This document shows, in pieces, positions 61,529 to 64,000 of a stretch of DNA of 64,000 bases (within the stretch, counting starts at the first letter, position 1; each line of letters opens with the position of its first letter). Origin of the DNA: Allobosea thiooxidans (lineage in GTDB: Bacteria; Pseudomonadota; Alphaproteobacteria; Rhizobiales; Beijerinckiaceae); NCBI RefSeq assembly GCF_900168195.1, contig NZ_FUYX01000009.1:143510-207509 (forward strand), given 5' to 3'. Made by a program: the position numbers and the translations under genes. The notes under the pieces were generated by a model. It saw only the letters and a list, made by a program, of their open reading frames with translations, did no database searches and was not told where the DNA came from.

Positions 61529-63352
61529 ATGGCACAGACTCCGCTTGTCTCGCGACGCTCCCGCATGCGGCAGTTCTTCCGCATCGCACTGCGCTACTGG
61601 GGCGGGGAAACCCGTTGGCACGCCTGGGCGCTAACTGCCGCTGTCCTGCTGTTCGTCGCAGCGCAAACCGCCGCCGCCGTCGGCATCAACCGCTGGAACC
61701 GCTGGTTCTTCGACGCCCTTGAAAAGCGCGATGTCGACGCGGTCTGGGCGACGACAGGCTGGCTGCCTTTTCTTCTGGGAGCCGCGGCGCTGTCGATGTC
61801 GGGCCTCGTCGTCAGCCGGATGCTGTTGCAGGTGCGCTGGCGCGAGAACCTGACGCGCCGCCTAGCCGGCTGGTGGATCGCCGACCAGCGCTATTATCGC
61901 CTGGGTTTCCTGACCAAGGAGATGACCGCGCCGGAATACCGGATCGCCGAGGATGCCCGCCTCGCCATCGAGCCACTCGTCGAGCTGGCAATCGGGCTGA
62001 TCACCGCCTTCGTCACCGCGGCGACCTTTGCAGCGATCCTCTGGCAGGTCGCCGGTGCGGCCGAATTCACCCTGGGCGGAAACGCGATCGTGATCCCCAG
62101 CTACATGGCGGTCGCGGCGGTCATCTATGCGGTGATCGCCTCACTCGGGGCCTATTTCACCGGCCGCCCGCTGGTCGCGCGGGTCGCGCGCAAGAACGAG
62201 ATGGAGGCGCAATTCCGGGCCGAGATGACGCGGCTGCGCGAGAACGCCGAGAGCATCGCGCTGATCCGGGGCGATGCGGACGAGCGCAGCTCGGTCGGCG
62301 AAAGCTATGGGCGCGTGGTGGCGGCCTGGCTCAGGATCGTCCGCCAGCAGGGCATCATCGCGCTGGTGCTCAACACGAACGGAGCCCTGTTCCCGATCGT
62401 ACCGCTGCTGCTGATCGCGCCCAAATTCCTCGCCGGCACGGTCACGCTCGGCGCGGTCGTGCAGGTCGTCGCCGCCTTCAGCGCCGTCCAGGCCGCCCTG
62501 ATCTGGTTCGTCGACAACTTCATCAGGCTGGCCGAATGGTTCGCTTCCGTCACCCGGGTGGACGAGCTGGTCGAGGAGCTCGAGGCGCTGGACATCGGCA
62601 CCATCATGGAAGGAGACACCCGGATCGCGCTCGAGCGGAGCGACGACGGCGCGATCCATATCGACAACCTGTCCATCGCCCACAGCAACGGCCGCATCGT
62701 CGTGGCGGACGCCACCGTGACCGTCGAACGAGGTGCGAAAGTGCTGCTCGCGGGCGAGAGCGGCTCCGGGAAGAGCACGCTGATCCGCGCGCTCGCCGGG
62801 CTGTGGCCCTGGGGCTCCGGCTCGATCCGCGTGCCGCCTGGACAGTCGATCGCCTTCGTCCCGCAGAAGCCCTATCTGCCCCGCGGCACCCTGCGTGCGA
62901 TCCTGCTCTACCCCGACTCCGACCGTTCCGTCGCCGACGAGACCATCGTCGAAGCCTTGCAGCGCTGCGGCCTGGGCTATCTGGCGCGGCGGCTCGACGA
63001 GGAGGAGGAAGACTGGGACCGTGTCCTGTCGGGCGGCGAGCGCCAGCGCGTCGCCTTCGCCCGCCTCCTGCTGCTGCAACCCGACATCATCGTGATGGAC
63101 GAGGCGACCTCGGCGCTCGACGAGGAGAGCCAGGCCGCGCTGCTCAGCCTGTTCGACAACGAGCTGGCCGACGCCACGCTGATCAGCGTCGGCCACAGGC
63201 CCGGCCTCGAGGACTATCATGACCAGAAGATCACGCTCGAGCGCCGCCCCGCCGGCGCCCATGTCACTTCCAGGCGCCTGCGGAAATCGCTCTGGCGGCT
63301 GTTCCGGAGCCGCAGCGCGGCCAATGAGGACAACCGCCCGGAGGCCGAGTGA
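61529..63352 (+). CDS. SbmA/YddA-like ABC transporter (fused permease-ATPase)
   Basis: 607 residues. The N-terminal half (~15-330) is an ABC_membrane_2 permease with six membrane helices, including NRWNRWFFDALEKRDVDAVW; the C-terminal half (~370-575) is an ATPase with Walker A GESGSGKST, the signature LSGGERQRVAFAR and Walker B IIVMDEATSALDE. It belongs to the YddA/BacA/SbmA-related group of inner-membrane transporters; substrate unknown, BacA-type members import peptides in symbionts. ATG 61529 with GGGAGAGGAC upstream; ATG 61514 possible. Confidence 0.9.
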   Translation: MAQTPLVSRRSRMRQFFRIALRYWGGETRWHAWALTAAVLLFVAAQTAAAVGINRWNRWFFDALEKRDVDAVWATTGWLPFLLGAAALSMSGLVVSRMLLQVRWRENLTRRLAGWWIADQRYYRLGFLTKEMTAPEYRIAEDARLAIEPLVELAIGLITAFVTAATFAAILWQVAGAAEFTLGGNAIVIPSYMAVAAVIYAVIASLGAYFTGRPLVARVARKNEMEAQFRAEMTRLRENAESIALIRGDADERSSVGESYGRVVAAWLRIVRQQGIIALVLNTNGALFPIVPLLLIAPKFLAGTVTLGAVVQVVAAFSAVQAALIWFVDNFIRLAEWFASVTRVDELVEELEALDIGTIMEGDTRIALERSDDGAIHIDNLSIAHSNGRIVVADATVTVERGAKVLLAGESGSGKSTLIRALAGLWPWGSGSIRVPPGQSIAFVPQKPYLPRGTLRAILLYPDSDRSVADETIVEALQRCGLGYLARRLDEEEEDWDRVLSGGERQRVAFARLLLLQPDIIVMDEATSALDEESQAALLSLFDNELADATLISVGHRPGLEDYHDQKITLERRPAGAHVTSRRLRKSLWRLFRSRSAANEDNRPEAE

Positions 63353-63400
63353 CCCGGCCTGTCGCGCGGCGGCGCTCGCGCGGAGCGCCGCCGGCCAGCG

Positions 63401-64000
63401 TCACTTCTTGGCGCGAGCGACGATCTGTGTGGGGTTGACGAAGCGCAGGGCGATGACGAGCCAGATCAGGGTGGTGACCATGTAGATCACGGCCATGGCG
63501 TCGATCGACTGCACCGCGCGCACGCCGGCGGCGAAGACCGCGTAGTAGAGCGCGACGACGAGCGTCTGGCTGGTCGGGCCGGCGGTGAGGAAGGTCAGCT
63601 CGAACATGGCGAGCGTCCGGACCAGCACCAGGAGCAGCGCCGCCAGGATGCCCGGCATGAGCAGCGGCAGCAGCACATGCACGAAGAGCTTGAAGGTGTT
63701 GGCGCCGAAGACGCGCGCCGCCGACTCGATCTTGGTGTCGATCTGCTCGATGAACGGGATCATCACCAGGATGACGAAGGGTACGGTCGGCACCAGGTTC
63801 GCCAGCACCACGCCCGACATCGAGCCGGCGAAGCCGGTCTGGTAGAGCACGGTCGCGAGCGGAATGCCGAAGGTGATCGGCGGCACCAGGAGCGGCAGCA
63901 GGAAGAGCAGCATCACGAGCTTCTTGCCCGGGAAATCCCGCCGCGCCAGCGCATAGGCCGCCGGCACGCCGATGAGCCCGGAGAGCGCCACCACCAGGAA
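63401..64000 (-). CDS. ABC transporter permease, 3' part (PotC/YdcV-like; cut by window edge)
   Basis: 200 residues are visible; the 5' end lies beyond the window. BPD_transp_1 permease with about five helices and the EAA-like loop ESAARVFGANTFKLFVHVLLPLL. It resembles the PotC or AfuB-type permeases for spermidine/putrescine, iron or related substrates. Its partner genes must lie further right. Substrate unknown. Confidence 0.88.
   Translation of the reverse strand, partial: FLVVALSGLIGVPAAYALARRDFPGKKLVMLLFLLPLLVPPITFGIPLATVLYQTGFAGSMSGVVLANLVPTVPFVILVMIPFIEQIDTKIESAARVFGANTFKLFVHVLLPLLMPGILAALLLVLVRTLAMFELTFLTAGPTSQTLVVALYYAVFAAGVRAVQSIDAMAVIYMVTTLIWLVIALRFVNPTQIVARAKK

Overview
The window is high-GC DNA of a Hyphomicrobiales (Rhizobiales) alphaproteobacterium. 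The evidence is the family mix (an EipA/DUF1134 protein, Porin_2-like and Omp25-like outer-membrane proteins, a SleB-type cell-wall hydrolase, Tat-exported TRAP binding proteins, aerobic CobS/CobT) and the dispersed intergenic repeats typical of that order. A Bosea-like or related genus is my inference; no rRNA or other marker is present to prove it.

Layout. (1) 1-3.7 kb: an aspartate/alanine energy module, with an aspartate 4-decarboxylase between two AspT-type antiporters (the first cut by the window edge). (2) 3.7-5.0 kb: a small lipoprotein candidate, then napE, napF and only the first ~25 codons of napD; the rest of the nitrate reductase operon is missing at an insertion-sequence boundary. 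(3) 5.0-8.7 kb: an insertion-sequence scrapyard with an IS3-family element (a -1 frameshift heptamer is visible, the 3' end is lost), an apparently intact IS5-family transposase, a decayed IS1380 transposase and an IS66 remnant. (4) 8.7-12.6 kb: a tightly overlapping minus-strand phage packaging cassette (ParB-methyltransferase fusion, DUF5681 protein, terminase large subunit, small unknown) without any structural phage genes, followed by ~0.8 kb of largely empty DNA.

(5) 13.4-20.3 kb: envelope genes (SGNH-like protein, lytic transglycosylase-SPOR, L,D-transpeptidase, SleB hydrolase), DUF971 and moaA. (6) 20.4-23.5 kb: an unrecognised three-gene membrane / coiled-coil / vWA-like module, the best candidate here for an undescribed system. 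(7) 23.5-34.2 kb: a soluble chemoreceptor fused to PilZ, an FAD amine oxidase, DMT and MFS exporters, a hydroxyacid dehydrogenase, a methionine aminopeptidase, a polar amino-acid ABC importer without its ATPase, and another MFS exporter. (8) 34.4-43.5 kb: a spermidine-synthase-like protein, an agmatinase-family enzyme, a GNAT, two tandem TRAP binding proteins without membrane subunits, and a compact minus-strand cluster (uracil-DNA glycosylase, two paralogous secreted proteins, GST), then a nuclease.

(9) 43.6-55.4 kb: a histidine kinase, D-Ala-D-Ala ligase, a flavodoxin-fold oxidoreductase divergent from a TetR gene with a long palindromic operator, cobT/cobS, DUF1289, GNAT, a TSUP permease, a Tat-exported SMP-30-like protein, a duplicated DUF1428 protein, and an ArsR-SRPBCC-DUF899 cluster. 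(10) 55.5-64 kb: a DUF374 acyltransferase-like protein, EipA, a convergent kinase/regulator pair, a beta-barrel protein, dusA, an SbmA/YddA-like ABC exporter and the 3' part of an ABC permease gene. Coding density is near complete outside 3.7-4.2, 7.3-9, 12.6-13.4 and 18.1-18.8 kb. I recognised no tRNA, rRNA or CRISPR array.
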